From Anaerolineaceae bacterium (GTDB lineage: Bacteria; Chloroflexota; Anaerolineae; Aggregatilineales; Phototrophicaceae), in NCBI GenBank assembly GCA_028818375.1, contig JAPPOB010000009.1, positions 62,001 to 126,000 of the forward strand: a DNA stretch of 64,000 nucleotides, written 5' to 3'. Every line of letters begins with the position of its first letter. Positions within the stretch are counted from its first letter, which is position 1. Of this stretch, positions 45,536 through 54,081 are shown one piece after another. The notes under the pieces are model-generated. The model was not told the DNA's origin and did no database searches. It worked only from the letters and a program-made list of their open reading frames with translations. The position numbers were made by a program, and so were the translations under genes.

Positions 45536-45599
45536 CGGAACCGGTGATTGCGTCCGACCTTGGCCAGGCGGCGGGCTCAAGGGTCACAGGGGCGGGTTG

Positions 45600-45704
45600 G
45601 GCTTGCCGGACACCTGCTACAAGGAGACTTGGTCCCTGCGCCTGGACCTGAAAGTCATCGCCGGGGCCTTCCCGCACCGGCTGCTGCGTCGCGGGGCGCG
45701 ATGA
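45600..45704 (+). pseudogene. Relic of a sugar transferase 3' end
   Basis: The frame ending at 45704 codes for CYKETWSLRLDLKVIAGAF then PHRLLRRGAR and a stop. The intact transferase ends [19 protein letters not shown] then [10 protein letters not shown] and a stop. About 20 of 34 residues are identical, and the DNA is also alike (ctgctgcgtcgcggggcg is shared). Upstream of 45600 no transferase body remains. As with the permease-tail relic at 3302-3355, this looks like the leftover of a tandem duplication whose second copy was deleted except for its end. Confidence 0.78.
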
Positions 45705-45776
45705 GTCAGTTGAAACAATCGCAGCGCGGCAGTGTGTCCGTGCCCGACTGCGCAGCCGGCGTAAATTATCACGGGC

Positions 45777-46118
45777 TCAGCGAGGTATCCAGGCGGTTGC
45801 CCAGTCCAGGAAGTCTTGCGCCACCTTCATCAAGTCGCCCAGCAAGCCGGAGGCAGCCGTCGGCGCGGCCAAAAGGGGTGCGAGAATTTGTGTCATGAAC
45901 ATGCAGGCAAGAACGAACAGTCCAACAACACCCAGTGGCCAGCAGCCAATGACCAGCTTCCGCTCTCCAATCGGGATTTCTATTGACTTCCCGTCCGCGC
46001 TCTGTTGAGCCCTGGAGACGATTGGCTTTTGGCCGTCTGGCGATTCTTCGATGTTCCTGCTCGCAGTAGTCTGTAGCGAGCTTTCGATTTGACTTTCTTC
46101 GCGAGTGGATCTCCGCAT
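45777..46118 (-). CDS. Small membrane protein of unknown function
   Basis: A 113-residue protein from the ATG at 46118 (GAGAAG upstream); a TTG four codons earlier is an alternative. The N-terminal 55 residues are polar and charged. One or two membrane helices follow (KLVIGCWPLGVVGLFVLACM then FMTQILAPLLAAP). The tail is amphipathic (LMKVAQDFLDWATAWI). It lies 47 bases after the DUF4230-like gene on the same strand in a stretch of lower GC. No family is recognised, and it may be decaying with its neighbours. Confidence 0.5.
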   Translation of the reverse strand: MRRSTREESQIESSLQTTASRNIEESPDGQKPIVSRAQQSADGKSIEIPIGERKLVIGCWPLGVVGLFVLACMFMTQILAPLLAAPTAASGLLGDLMKVAQDFLDWATAWIPR

Positions 46119-46165
46119 TTCGCTTCTCAAATCTGAAAACTCTTTTGCGGCCTGGCAGGCACAGG

Positions 46166-46990
46166 TTACTCACGAACCCAGGAATCGCTTTCCTCGTCAA
46201 ATTTCCAGCCGTCCGGCGGGTCGCGCAGGCAGGATTCCGGAAAGTCCACAACGGGTTCACTCTCAAAGACGATGCTGACATTGTCGCTGCCTGTCACCGC
46301 GCTCAGGAAGTTGCCGAGAACAAGTTTCGCTTCTCTTTCGGCCATTGCTGGCAAGCCTTCATCAAGAGCCATTTCACGAAACGCAGAAATCGCCTTGCTC
46401 TCTGCGAGCAACCTGAGTTCATCCATGTTATATGGACAGACAACGGGCATGGTGAAGCTCTGGCCTTCAAACCTGCTACTGTCTATTCGACAACTTGTGA
46501 TTGTTGCCGGACCAAGTTCCAAGGTCCAATTGTTGGTCAATGAGTCGTAGATGATGTCACTGCCACTTACTTGACCCAAATCTACTCCAGCCTCGACGGT
46601 ACCTTCCACCTAGTATTCAACAGACTTGCCGCATGCATTGAATATGCCAGAACGTACACCTGCGCTTACGGCAACACTAGTTGAATAGCTGGCTGTTTCC
46701 AGAAACGCCATGTGATTCACTGCAAGTAGCAGCAAATTCCTAGTTTCAAGGCTGGCACGCTCTTCTGACCTAAATGCCTCACGGACCGCTTTCGCAACAG
46801 ACGCCGGAATCTCTGCAATGGTTTTTCCCAGGTCTTCAAGACCTTGCCCAACCCCCTCGACTACCCAATCGGCTGTACTTCTCGCAAGGAAATAAAACGC
46901 CACCATCACAACAATCGTCAACAGGACGAGAACTCCGATGACCTTCAGGCAGCCCCGGACACTGAGTACAGACTCTGAACCGTTCGTCAT
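46166..46990 (-). pseudogene. DUF4230-like membrane-anchored protein interrupted by one in-frame TAG
   Basis: Two adjacent segments are in the same frame and separated only by the TAG at 46612-46610. The upstream part has a membrane helix (VIGVLVLLTIVVMVAFYFLA) and ends KSVEY. The downstream part begins VEGTVEAGVDLGQV, which is the start of the DUF4230 core pattern Y-x-V-x-G-x-V-x-A-G-[IV]-D-L. So exactly one codon is replaced by a stop. GGAG precedes the ATG at 46990. The full product would be about 274 residues. GC is visibly lower than in surrounding genes (28 of 60 in the line at 46501). A recent nonsense mutation is likeliest; readthrough or a sequence error is possible. Confidence 0.72.
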
Positions 46991-47019
46991 TCGATTGTTC
47001 TCCAGGGAATCGCCGGCCA

Positions 47020-47475
47020 TCACCCCGGCGGCGGCGCGCTGAGGTCGAGGCGGTCTTCCATTACCTGCTTCAGCTTGTCCAGCGAGGCAGCCATCTGCCC
47101 GCGCACGCCCGACAGCACGAAGGGCCGGACGAAGAACATGAACCAGGGGATGCGGATGTCCGTGCGGATGATGACCTCCGTGCCGCCCCCCACCCGGTTG
47201 TAGTCGTAGGTCGTGCGAAAGTTGTAGCCGCCCATCACGCCGGAATAGGCCAGGCGCTGGTTGGGCGTGAGATCGACCACGTCGGCGTTGAGGAAGTGCA
47301 TACGCCCCATCATCCGTTGTTGCCCCACGATCATGTCGCCCATGCGCAGCTTGCCAACCCGCTCCAGGCGCATGCCCGACGGCTGCCAGCGCGGATTGTT
47401 GCCAAAGTCGCTCATAAAGCGGAAGATGTCCGTCACGGAACGATCAATGGTGACGCGTTGCTCAATTAAAGGCAT
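47020..47475 (-). CDS. SRPBCC (START/polyketide-cyclase fold) protein
   Basis: A 151-residue single-domain protein with a helix-grip hydrophobic pocket. It starts MPLIEQRVTIDRSVTDIFRFM and carries the typical DFGNNPRWQPSG loop, ADVVDLTPNQRLAYSGV and GTEVIIRTDI strands, and a long C-terminal helix (MAASLDKLKQVMEDRL). The ATG at 47475 follows GGCGGAAAAG; longer in-frame starts run into the divergent gene. The ligand is unknown. Its stop overlaps a possible upstream ATG of the DUF4230-like gene (TGATG). Confidence 0.82.
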   Translation of the reverse strand: MPLIEQRVTIDRSVTDIFRFMSDFGNNPRWQPSGMRLERVGKLRMGDMIVGQQRMMGRMHFLNADVVDLTPNQRLAYSGVMGGYNFRTTYDYNRVGGGTEVIIRTDIRIPWFMFFVRPFVLSGVRGQMAASLDKLKQVMEDRLDLSAPPPG

Positions 47476-47547
47476 GGCTTTTCCGCCTGTTCTCCGCAGC
47501 GACCATGTTACCACGTCACCGGGTTCTGCACATGCTTGCGAGGTTCC

Positions 47548-48686
47548 ATGAAAATCACAGAAGTCCGCGTTGAGACCTTCCGTTACACCAGCGACAAGGC
47601 CAAAGACATCCAGGGGCACGCCCATCCGACGGCCCGCACGATGCCCACCAGTCGCTGCTGACGATCGAGACCGACGAAGGAGTCTGCGGCTACAGCTTTG
47701 GGGAATAAGTCGGCATGGCGCAAGGGCTGGCGCGTCCCCTGCTGCCGGGTGAAAACCCCTTCTACCGCGAACGCATCTGGCAGAATCTCTACCAGCGGCA
47801 GCGGGACGGATCGACCCTGAGCGACAGGGCGCTGGACGTCATCGATCAGGCGCTCCGGGATCTGGCCGGACGTGCCCTCGACCAACCGGTGTACCGCCTG
47901 CCGGGCGCCTTTCGCGACAAGGTGCCGGCCTACGGCAGCACCATGTGCGGCGATGACCTGGACGGTGGCCTCAACACGCCGAAGGCCTACGCCGACTTCG
48001 CCCTGCAACTGGTCGCACGCGGCTACAGGGCCATCAAGTTGCACACCTGGAACACCCCCATATCCGGCGCGCCGGATGTCAGGAGCGACGTGGCCGCCTG
48101 CGCCGCCGTGCGCGAGGCGGTGGGCCCAGACATCGCACTGATGCTGGACCCCTTCCACTATTACACGCGGCAGGAAGCGCTGCAGCCGGGCCGCGAACTG
48201 GAAAGGCTGGATTTCTACTGGCTGGAGGAACCAATGGACGAGGCCAGCGTGTCCTCCTACGTCTGGTTGACGGAGCAGCTCGATCTGCAGATCTGCGGCC
48301 CGGAGACGGCGAAGGGCGGCCTCAGGACGCGCGCAGAATGGATGCTGCGCAACGTCGCCGACATTTCAAGGGCCGGCACGCAGGACGTCGGCGGCCTGAC
48401 GCCCACGATGAAGATTTACCATCTCGCGGAGGCCTTTGGCATGCAGTGCGAGTCGCATGGCAACGGCGTTGGCAACCTGCACGCGCTCTGCGCCACCAGC
48501 GTCGCCGGCAAGTATCACGAGCGTGGCTTGCTGCATCCCTTCATCGATTACGAGACGTCGCCGCCCTAGCTGAATGTCCTGCCCGACCCCATGGATGACG
48601 ACGGCATGGTGTACGTGCCGCAGGGGCCTGGCCTGGGTCTTGACATCAATTTCGACTACATCCGCGACAATCTCGTCAGTTCCTGA
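47548..48686 (+). pseudogene. Enolase-superfamily (mandelate racemase/muconate lactonizing) enzyme, broken
   Basis: The ATG at 47548 starts MKITEVRVETFRYTSDKAKD, a typical N-terminal capping domain. A frameshift near 47640 moves to the frame HQSLLTIETDEGVCGYSFGE, which meets TAA at 47706. The barrel then continues in frame from 47709 with AIKLHTW (catalytic KxH), LMLDPFHYY, WLEEPMDE and CGPETAKGG (metal ligands), and ESHGNGVGN. A TAG at 48567 is followed in frame by LNVLPDPMDDDGMVYVPQGP to the final stop at 48684. One frameshift plus two stops indicates a true pseudogene. The former role was probably acid-sugar dehydration, fitting the uronate genes at 52-54 kb. Its last 11 bases overlap the convergent glycosyltransferase. 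Confidence 0.88.
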
Positions 48687-49824
48687 CGCGGCTGCTACCC
48701 AGCAGCCCGTCGTAGAGCGACAGGGTCGCAGAGATCACCTGCTCCAGCGAAAATTCGCGCCGGGCCAGTTCGCGGCCGGCGGCGCCCATGCGTCGCCGTG
48801 TGGCCTCGTCCGTCAGCAAGCGCCGCAGGGCCGCCGCCAGGGAAGCGGCGTCGCGCGGCGGCACCAGCAATCCGTTGTGCTCATGTCGCACAATTTCACG
48901 GCAGCCCGGTACGTCGCTGGCCACCAACGCCCGACCGCAGGCCGCGCCCTCGATCAGCGCCAGTGGAACGCCCTCGCGCCAGGAAGGCAGACAGACGACC
49001 TGCGCGTCAGCATAGACTTGCGGCATATCGTCGCGTGGGCCCAGGTAATCAACGACCCCTTCCCGCTGCCAGGAGGCCAACGTCGCCTGGGGCACGCTGT
49101 CCGGATTGCCCGCCTCGCCATAGCCGGCGATGGTGAAGCGGGCGGGGAACGCTTCCGCCCGCAGCAGACGTGCGGCCTCCACGAACTCGGCCAGTCCCTT
49201 TTGCCACAACAGTCGGCCGGCATACAGCACCCTGGGGATGTCGTCTGGCTCGGGCCTGGGGACGAAGCGGGTCATGTCCACGCCGGAGCCACGGATGACG
49301 CAGGTCTGGCCCTCCCGAACCAGACCGCGGCGCAGAAACTGTTCGCAATCGTCGGGATTCTGGAAGATGGTGCGGGAATTCGGGTGGCGCAGGAGAGCGC
49401 GGTAGCCAATACTGACGGGGCCGCGCAACACTCTGGCGCGAAGGTCCTCCGAGGAAAATAGGTAGCCTAGGCCGCTGACCGTGTTGACGACCGCCGGCAC
49501 CCCGCCCAAGCGCGCGGCAAGGCCACCGTAAAGCAATGACTTGACCGTGATGTGGTGCGTCAGGTCCGGGCGCAACGCGCGGTACAGGGCGTGAATGCTG
49601 CGCAGGGCGCGGATTTCGCTGAAGGGATTGGCGCCATGTTGCTGCAGGGGCAGCCCGTGCCATGCGAGACCTGTGGCGCAAATGCGCTCGACATTGGCGC
49701 GATCGTATTGTGACGTGGCCACGTGAACCTCATAACCCGCTTCGCGCGCCGCCAACGCCAGCGGCAGTCGATGCGTCATGAAAAATCGTGGGATGTTGAC
49801 GAGATAAAGGAGACGCGCCGTCAT
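48676..49824 (-). CDS. Glycosyltransferase family 4
   Basis: A 382-residue GT-B enzyme of the WcaL/PglA-like group. The N-terminal acceptor domain has YLVNIPRFFMTHRLPLALAA and THHITVKSLLYGGLAARLGG. The donor domain has VLYAGRLLWQKGLAEFVEAA and LPSWREGVPLALIEGAACGR (EX7E). The ATG overlaps the stop of the next glycosyltransferase gene upstream (ATGA, 49821-49824). With that gene and the wecA-like gene it forms a coupled minus-strand unit for lipid-linked glycan assembly. Confidence 0.9.
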   Translation of the reverse strand: MTARLLYLVNIPRFFMTHRLPLALAAREAGYEVHVATSQYDRANVERICATGLAWHGLPLQQHGANPFSEIRALRSIHALYRALRPDLTHHITVKSLLYGGLAARLGGVPAVVNTVSGLGYLFSSEDLRARVLRGPVSIGYRALLRHPNSRTIFQNPDDCEQFLRRGLVREGQTCVIRGSGVDMTRFVPRPEPDDIPRVLYAGRLLWQKGLAEFVEAARLLRAEAFPARFTIAGYGEAGNPDSVPQATLASWQREGVVDYLGPRDDMPQVYADAQVVCLPSWREGVPLALIEGAACGRALVASDVPGCREIVRHEHNGLLVPPRDAASLAAALRRLLTDEATRRRMGAAGRELARREFSLEQVISATLSLYDGLLGSSRVRN

Positions 49825-50951
49825 AGCGTCGGCTGCAGCTCCCGATAAAGCGCAAGGGTTTCCTGCACCATACGCGCTTCGCCAAAGCAGGTTTCAAGTC
49901 GATGCCCGCCCCGCTCACCCATGCGCATGGCCATCCCTGGATCGCGCAGCAGGGCAAGCAGGGCATCGCAAATGGCCGGGACGTCACCGGCCGGCGCCAG
50001 CAAGCCGGTCTCGCCATCCACGACGACTTCCGGTATGGCGCTGACGCGCGAGGCAACGACCGGCAAGCCCTGCGCCATGGCCTCCAGCAACACCAGACCA
50101 AAGCCTTCCCACAGGCTGGGCATGAGAAAGACGTCGCAGGCCGCCAGCAACTTTGGCACGTCCTCACGCCATCCGAGAAAGCGCACGCTCCCGGTCAACC
50201 CGGCCTGGGCAGCCTCGTCTTGAAGCCGGTCGCGCAGCGGGCCGTCGCCGGCGATCAGCAGACGCGCCTGCGGGAAGTCGGCGCGGGTCCCGGCGAAGGC
50301 CTGCAGGGCGTCGCTCACGCCCTTTTGCTCCACCAGACGGCAGGCCATGACGACCACGGGTTGCGTATCGTCCAGACCCAGTTCGCAGCGAAGATCGCGA
50401 CGGCTGCGCTGACGATCGACATCCGGCAAGGAATTCTGTTGCAGACCGTAGTGAATCACGCGCAATTTGTCCCTCGGCGCACCTTCCACTTCAACGGCAA
50501 AGTCGGCCACGGCCTGGGAGATGGCGATGCCGACGTCCGCCATGCGCCACAACTGGCCGTTTAGCGCCCGCCAGGGCTGGCGGCGGCGGAAGGCATTGTC
50601 GTTGTGGCGGCTGCTGACCAGTGTCGGCACGCGCTCCAGACGGGCCGCCAGAGCGCCGTAGAGATCGGCATGGAAGAGATGCGTGTGAACAATGGGCGGC
50701 TTCCCTTCGCGCGTCAGGGCGCGAAGCCTGCCCGTCAGGGTTACATCGACGTGTCCCCGCATGGGGAAGGAATGAAAGGGGATTCCCGAGTCCCGCAGTT
50801 GCGCCTCCAGGCCTGACGTAGGTGTCTGTCTGGCGGTCAACAGGGCCAGTTGGGCATCGAGGCCGGAAGCGCACAGACCGGCCAGCAGCGCCAGGACGTG
50901 CCGCTCGGCGCCGGCCACGCCCGTCGCCCGCAGAACGTGCAGGACACGCAT
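49821..50951 (-). CDS. Glycosyltransferase family 4
   Basis: A 376-residue GT-B enzyme. LRATGVAGAERHVLALLAGL is the N-terminal glycine-rich loop, PPIVHTHLFHADLYGALAAR follows, and the donor site has VVMACRLVEQKGVSDALQAF and LWEGFGLVLLEAMAQGLPVV (EX7E). Its ATG is shared with the stop of the wecA-like gene (TGATG), and its own stop overlaps the next glycosyltransferase. Sugar specificity is unknown. Confidence 0.9.
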   Translation of the reverse strand: MRVLHVLRATGVAGAERHVLALLAGLCASGLDAQLALLTARQTPTSGLEAQLRDSGIPFHSFPMRGHVDVTLTGRLRALTREGKPPIVHTHLFHADLYGALAARLERVPTLVSSRHNDNAFRRRQPWRALNGQLWRMADVGIAISQAVADFAVEVEGAPRDKLRVIHYGLQQNSLPDVDRQRSRRDLRCELGLDDTQPVVVMACRLVEQKGVSDALQAFAGTRADFPQARLLIAGDGPLRDRLQDEAAQAGLTGSVRFLGWREDVPKLLAACDVFLMPSLWEGFGLVLLEAMAQGLPVVASRVSAIPEVVVDGETGLLAPAGDVPAICDALLALLRDPGMAMRMGERGGHRLETCFGEARMVQETLALYRELQPTL

Positions 50952-52003
50952 CAGATTCCATTCGTTGGTCGCTGTCGAACAGCCGGCCCTTCAGCCCTGC
51001 GCTGACGTCGCCGCATGCGCGCCAAAAGAAGCCCCCAAAGCAGGAGCGACAACACACCGAGCGCCACCATTGGCGGCTGCATGGCCGGCGACACCTCACT
51101 GACCAGCAGCGCCAGCAGGCCATAAAGCGTGCAAAAGCCCAGCAGCAGCACAAGAGTTTCCCGCTGTCCGCGACCTGTCGCCAGCAGCCGATGCGCCGTG
51201 TGGTCCCGGCCTGCCTCGGCGGCCGACCGACCTTCGAGGATTCGCGTCCAGGTGACCAGGTTGACGTCAAACACCGGCAGGGCCAGTACGAACACGGGGA
51301 TAAACCAGCGCAGGGAAGGCGCCTGGTCAAACTGCAGCTTGATCGCCAGCACGGCCAGTATGAAGCCAAGCGGCAGAGTCCCCATGTCGCCCATAAAACT
51401 GCTGGATGGATTGAAGTTGTAGACCAGAAAACCCAGGGCGCTGCCCAGCACGGCCGCTGCCAGCAGGCTGACCAGACTGAGGTCCTGACTCCAGGCGATC
51501 ACGAGGAAGAAGAAGGCGGCGATGGCCGTCGTCCCGGCGGACTGGCCGTCCATGTTGTCCAGGTAATTGACGGCATTGGTGATGACAAAGATCCAGATCA
51601 CCGTCAGCGGCACGTCAATCCAGTCAACCCCGGTGAGCATCACCTTGACTCCGGTGGCGGCCATACCCGCCGCCGCCAGCAACATCACCGGCGCCTTGCG
51701 CCGCCAGGAGAGATCGTAACGATCGTCCAGCAGGCCCAGCAAGGCCAACAGGGCCGCTCCGGCCAGCACCGCCGCAAGGGCCGCAATGTGCCGCGCCGGG
51801 CTGAAAAGCAACAGGGTCAGTGCCAGCGCGAGGTATATCGCGAGGCCGCCCATCATGGGCTTGCTGTCCAGATGCAGCTTGCGCTGTGCCGGTTGGTCAA
51901 TGACGCCCAGGCGCAGCGCCAGCTGGCGCGACACAGGAGTCAGGACCAGCGAAGCCGCGAAGCCCACGAAAAGGATGGGGACCACCTGCATGATCTCGGG
52001 CAT
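50951..52003 (-). CDS. Polyprenyl-phosphate GlcNAc-1-phosphate transferase-like (WecA/TagO/MraY family)
   Basis: A 350-residue, ten-helix integral membrane enzyme that moves a HexNAc-1-phosphate from UDP onto undecaprenyl phosphate. Family motifs are LGLLDDRYDLSWRRK (DD pair), NAVNYLDNMDG (catalytic DNMDG), FMGDMGTLPLGF, and the cytoplasmic GRDHTAHRL loop with the HxxHR-like histidines. It starts the minus-strand glycan operon; a promoter TAGACC-17-TATACT lies at 52036-52064. With the sugar transferase at 42882 the locus holds two initiating transferases. Confidence 0.92.
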   Translation of the reverse strand: MPEIMQVVPILFVGFAASLVLTPVSRQLALRLGVIDQPAQRKLHLDSKPMMGGLAIYLALALTLLLFSPARHIAALAAVLAGAALLALLGLLDDRYDLSWRRKAPVMLLAAAGMAATGVKVMLTGVDWIDVPLTVIWIFVITNAVNYLDNMDGQSAGTTAIAAFFFLVIAWSQDLSLVSLLAAAVLGSALGFLVYNFNPSSSFMGDMGTLPLGFILAVLAIKLQFDQAPSLRWFIPVFVLALPVFDVNLVTWTRILEGRSAAEAGRDHTAHRLLATGRGQRETLVLLLGFCTLYGLLALLVSEVSPAMQPPMVALGVLSLLLWGLLLARMRRRQRRAEGPAVRQRPTNGI

Positions 52004-52035
52004 TTCCGTCCCAGGGGAAGCGCCGCGCAGATTTC

Positions 52036-52064
52036 AGTATAGCGTTGACGGTAAAGGGGGTCTA
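52036..52064 (-). promoter_or_regulatory. Promoter of the wecA-like/glycosyltransferase operon
   Basis: The minus strand has TAGACC (52064-52059) and TATACT (52041-52036) with a 17-base spacer, about 33 bases before the ATG at 52003. The -10 context GCTATACTGAAA is the same as upstream of the AddB-like gene. The -35 element overlaps the end of the epimerase gene. Confidence 0.5.
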
Positions 52065-52916
52065 CGGACGCTGGCTGCCATCCATGTTCCAGCGCGCCTC
52101 CCAACCCAGCAGACGGCGCGCCTTGCCGCAATCGACCGGGCTTGCTGAACCGCGGATTTCCGGCGCGACCGGATAGTCGCCAGGGTAGTGGCGCGCCAGC
52201 AGGTCCTCTATCGGGATGTCAAGCCGGATTTCCGGCGCTGCTATGTAGAAGGCCTCGTGGCCTGGCCGGTTGTTTTCCATCGCCAGGCGACAGGCGCTGG
52301 CGGCGTCGCGCACGTCCACCCAGGTCCAGAATGCGCCGCCACCGCTGGATTCTCCCCGCGCCCTGGCGCGTCGGGCGACCGTCAGGTCTTCCTGGTCCAG
52401 CGCCCAGGTGAAACGCAGACTGCTGACCGCCAGATCAGGCGTGCGGCGCACGAATCCCTCCGCCAGCTCTTCACCGACCATCTTGGACAGGCCGTAGCTG
52501 TCCTGGGAGAGCAGCGGGTGCGTTTCGTCGATCGGGATGCACAGGGGATTGAAGTCGCGGTGACGAAAGGCATATCCCAGCGCCGAGATACTGCTGACCA
52601 GCACGACGTTGCGCACACCGAGCAGTGCTGCCGCTTCCAGCACGTTGAAGGTGGACATGACGTTGTTGCGGAAGACCACCTCCGGCGGGTCACTCATGGG
52701 CGAGGGGATGGCGGCCATGTGCACGACGGCATCCACGCCATGCATCACGCCGGTCACGTGGCCGAGGTCCTGCATGTCGACCGCCACCGCATCTTCATCG
52801 CGCTGCGCGCTGCGATCGACGGGCGTCACCTGGTATCCATGATCCTGCAGTTCGCGCACCACCGCGCTTCCCACGCGCCCCGCGCTGCCGGTAACCAAAA
52901 TTTTTTTGGCGTCCAT
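52062..52916 (-). CDS. NAD-dependent epimerase/dehydratase (uronate-dehydrogenase-like SDR)
   Basis: A 284-residue extended short-chain dehydrogenase. The NAD site is ILVTGSAGRVGSAVVREL, then AVVHMAAIPSP, and the catalytic tyrosine-lysine is in DSYGLSKMVGEEL. The ATG at 52916 is used because it opens the first beta strand; an ATG 63 bases upstream would extend into the intergenic region. It is divergent from mannonate dehydratase across 83 bases. The size and neighbour fit uronate dehydrogenase or a related sugar SDR, but nucleotide-sugar epimerases look alike. Confidence 0.82.
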   Translation of the reverse strand: MDAKKILVTGSAGRVGSAVVRELQDHGYQVTPVDRSAQRDEDAVAVDMQDLGHVTGVMHGVDAVVHMAAIPSPMSDPPEVVFRNNVMSTFNVLEAAALLGVRNVVLVSSISALGYAFRHRDFNPLCIPIDETHPLLSQDSYGLSKMVGEELAEGFVRRTPDLAVSSLRFTWALDQEDLTVARRARARGESSGGGAFWTWVDVRDAASACRLAMENNRPGHEAFYIAAPEIRLDIPIEDLLARHYPGDYPVAPEIRGSASPVDCGKARRLLGWEARWNMDGSQRP

Positions 52917-52999
52917 AACCTTGCCATAATGCTTGATGTTCCGGGAGTATAGATTACCATCGTCGCAGGAAACAGACATGCATCGCGGAGGGCCGGGTC

Positions 53000-53989
53000 A
53001 TGAGCCAACAAATGCGCGTCGCCATCGGGCAGTACCACTCGGCCACCGATGACTACCTGATCTTCGCACAGCAGCTGGGGGTCAGCGGTGTGCAGTTCAA
53101 CATCTCCGGCCCAACCCAGGACCTGCCCGGCGCGGAAGGTTACTGGCGCCGCGACAACCTGAAACGCCTTAAGCAGCGCGTCAACGATTTCGGCCTGCGT
53201 CTCGAGGCCATCGAAAACGTCCCGCGCAACTTTTACCTGGAGGCCATGCTGGGCCTGCCCGGCAGGGACGCGCAGATCGAGAACTACCAGCGCACGGTGA
53301 GCAACATGGGCGAGGCCGGCATCCCCCTGCTGGGCCTGAACTGGATGCCGGGTGGCGTCTGGCGCACGCCGGTCGCCCGGGGCCGCGGCGGCGTGACGGT
53401 GACGGCCTTCGACGGCGACGCCGCGCTGGCCGGCCAGTTGACGGCCGGCGATCTGGCCCACGAGTACAGTGAAAAGCTGCTGCTCGACAGCTATCTGTAT
53501 TTCATGGAAAGGGTATTGCCGGTTGCCGAGGAAGCCGGCGTCCGCATCGCCCTGCACCCGGACGACCCGCCCCTGCCCGCGCTCGGGCAGCAGGGACGCC
53601 TCTTTTACAAGGTGGAAAACTTCCGGGTGGTGCTGGACGCCCTGCCGAGCCCGGCGCATGGCCTGGACTTTTGCATCGGCTGTTTCTCGGAGATGCTCTA
53701 CAGCGATCGCAGTTCGGGCGAAGGCGTCCTTGACGCCATCCGTCACTTTGGCGGCGACGGCCGCATCTTTTACGTCCACTTCCGCGACGTGCAGGGCAAC
53801 GTGCCGAACTTCCAGGAGTGCTTCCCCAACCAAGGGAACGTCGACATGCTTGCCGCCCTGCGAACGCTGCAGGACGTCGGCTTCGACGGTTTCCTGATCG
53901 ATGACCACGTACCGGCCATGCTGGATGACAGCGCCTGGCACCATCGCGGGCGCGCCTGGTGCACCGGTTATCTGACCGCGCTGGTCTAG
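53000..53989 (+). CDS. uxuA: Mannonate dehydratase
   Basis: Converts D-mannonate to 2-keto-3-deoxy-gluconate in glucuronate breakdown. It has 329 residues in a TIM barrel. Signature segments are IALHPDDPP (metal His), FCIGCFSEM (metal Cys), YVHFRDVQGN (His and Arg) and FLIDDHVPAML (Asp and His). GGAGG lies 8 bases before the ATG at 53000. It is slightly shorter than E. coli UxuA (394 residues), in line with the Gram-positive type. The divergent SDR and the broken enolase-superfamily gene at 47.5 kb are other parts of acid-sugar metabolism. Confidence 0.93.
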   Translation: MSQQMRVAIGQYHSATDDYLIFAQQLGVSGVQFNISGPTQDLPGAEGYWRRDNLKRLKQRVNDFGLRLEAIENVPRNFYLEAMLGLPGRDAQIENYQRTVSNMGEAGIPLLGLNWMPGGVWRTPVARGRGGVTVTAFDGDAALAGQLTAGDLAHEYSEKLLLDSYLYFMERVLPVAEEAGVRIALHPDDPPLPALGQQGRLFYKVENFRVVLDALPSPAHGLDFCIGCFSEMLYSDRSSGEGVLDAIRHFGGDGRIFYVHFRDVQGNVPNFQECFPNQGNVDMLAALRTLQDVGFDGFLIDDHVPAMLDDSAWHHRGRAWCTGYLTALV

Positions 53990-54081
53990 GCGGTAAAGAC
54001 CCTGAATTAAGTCCGCGGCGCCTTGCCCCGGCCAGGCGGCCTGGCTACATTGTCACCCTGAACCCGGAAACGGGAGCGGCC

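Noticed and set aside
45769..46281. 170-codon minus-strand frame overlapping the small membrane protein gene
   Set aside because: The competing frame at 45777-46118 has a clear membrane helix and a ribosome site, whereas this one is Arg/Cys-rich with no pattern and overlaps the DUF4230-like gene.
44408..48686. Stop-codon recoding as an explanation for the in-frame stops
   Set aside because: Both TAG and TAA interrupt frames, and several breaks are frameshifts. All three stops are used normally as terminators elsewhere in the window.
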